Below, one piece after another: positions 63,345-64,000 of a stretch of DNA of 64,000 bases (its first letter is position 1; every line of letters starts with the position of its first letter). The DNA is from Methylobacterium longum. GTDB lineage: Bacteria > Pseudomonadota > Alphaproteobacteria > Rhizobiales > Beijerinckiaceae. The translations under genes were made by a program, and so were the position numbers. The stretch lies in the NCBI RefSeq assembly GCF_022179385.1, contig NZ_BPQS01000022.1, positions 1-64,000 of the forward strand, written 5' to 3'. Below the pieces are notes generated by a model. The model saw only the letters and a list, made by a program, of their open reading frames with translations. It was not told where the DNA came from and ran no database searches.

Positions 63345-64000
63345 ATCCAGGGCCCGGCGCGCCGCTTCGGCAAGCCTGTCTCCGGCGCTGAAAGGCCGGG
63401 GCCCGAACCTCGGTCTCGGCCCTGCGGCCTTCGAGGACACCATCGGTTCGGGAGAGGGCGCGACGCTGCGCACCGAGCGTCGCGAGCGCCGGACCCCGCC
63501 GATTGCCCGACCGCCAGGTGCGCGAAAGCCAGGTTCGCCCCGATCCCGGTAGGACCGCGTCGGGCGATCGGGGGCGCCACGCCGATCCCGCCTTGCAGTG
63601 CCGCCCGGGGGGAGCGCGATGGCTTGCACGAGGCCCATGCGGCGCGCGTCCTCCGGCCCCCAACGGTCACCGGTCGGCACGTCGCGCATCGCGTGGCCTC
63701 ACCCGGCCTCCCCGGGAAACCGCACCGCGGCACCGCCTCCCGCGAAGCGGCCGGCGTGTTCTCGTCAAGTGGGGAGCCGTGTCTCTGCGGACGCGACGCG
63801 GAGGTCGGCGACGAGGCGGCAGCTCAGGGCTCGTGTTCCAGGTGTCGCCCTCTACGATCGCCACGGGCGGCTTCCTCGAAGGGCGGCCCGGTTACAGCGG
63901 GTCGATCGCGCCGGGACCGGGCGCGCGTGCGTGTCCCGCCTCCAGACCCGCGGCGAAGGCATCGACCGCGCTGCCGCGGGAGACGGTCTCGCCGTGTCCG
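63345..64000 (-). pseudogene. Crotonase-family (enoyl-CoA hydratase) pseudogene, multiple frameshifts, partial
   Basis: Reading leftward from the window edge, pieces of one crotonase appear in different frames. In order: AVDAFAAGLEAGHARAPGPG (near 63945) with an in-frame stop; VAIVEGDTWNTSPEL (near 63870); CRLVADLRVASAETRL (near 63810); GRFAGGGAAVRF (near 63740); AMRDVPTGDRWGPEDARRMG, then LVQAIAL (63689-63610); and RTDGVLEGRRAETE-RAPAFQRR (near 63440-63395). The order matches the family from oxyanion-hole region to C-terminus. At least four frame changes and one stop make function very unlikely. Confidence 0.72.

Overview
The window reads as chromosome of a high-GC alphaproteobacterium, most likely Methylobacteriaceae (Methylobacterium/Methylorubrum-like). 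This placement is inferred from base composition, from an S2 protein carrying a helix-hairpin-helix tail, from LpxI as the lipid A hydrolase, from a HWE sensor kinase and from an RhtX/aerobactin-type siderophore locus. No 16S rRNA or tRNA gene was recognised.

Layout. 1-2.4 kb: the 5' end of a mannose-1-phosphate guanylyltransferase gene (minus), selA, and an OhrR/MarR regulator. 2.5-5.3 kb (minus): rpsF-rpsR-DUF2232-rplI, with a good promoter and a leader hairpin that would cover the rpsF ribosome binding site. 5.6-11.3 kb (plus): pdxJ-acpS-lepB-rnc-era, then an RsmC-like methyltransferase and an RsuA-type pseudouridine synthase, mostly joined by 4-base start/stop overlaps. 11.9-30.9 kb (plus): the translation and envelope block rpsB-tsf, pyrH, frr-cdsA-dxr, then a TetR-EmrAB efflux cassette inserted before rseP, then bamA-lpxD-fabZ-lpxA-lpxI-lpxB. 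The usual uppS between frr and cdsA is absent. 31-49 kb: mixed accessory and housekeeping genes: a 2OG-Fe(II) oxygenase, an ABC-D-type exporter, an Hpt protein, a two-component pair whose AAA+ regulator has GAFPGA instead of GAFTGA, an MFS protein, periplasmic asparaginase, edd-eda (Entner-Doudoroff), a HWE kinase and several small unknown genes. 49.6-63.3 kb: a citrate/hydroxamate siderophore locus with an AraC regulator, TonB receptor, RhtX-like importer, exporter-like MFS and iucABCD-like biosynthesis genes. 63.3-64 kb: a crotonase pseudogene shattered by frameshifts.

The most interesting object is a 1137-bp IS110-group element (53005-54141) inside the siderophore receptor gene. Excising it between CT dinucleotides restores an uninterrupted 744-codon receptor, so the insertion is exact. 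Its 170-base leader upstream of the transposase folds like a bridge RNA. The leader carries segments matching both the disrupted target (left guide 6/7, right guide 6/7) and the element's own donor junction (left guide 9/9, right guide 6 pairs including one wobble). Target, donor and guide RNA can therefore all be read from one locus.

The siderophore locus seems to be decaying. The AraC gene is frameshifted in its DNA-binding domain, the receptor is cut by the IS, and iucA is frameshifted near its N-terminus. The two frameshifts lie in G/C homopolymers, so sequencing error must be excluded; the IS insertion does not have that problem.
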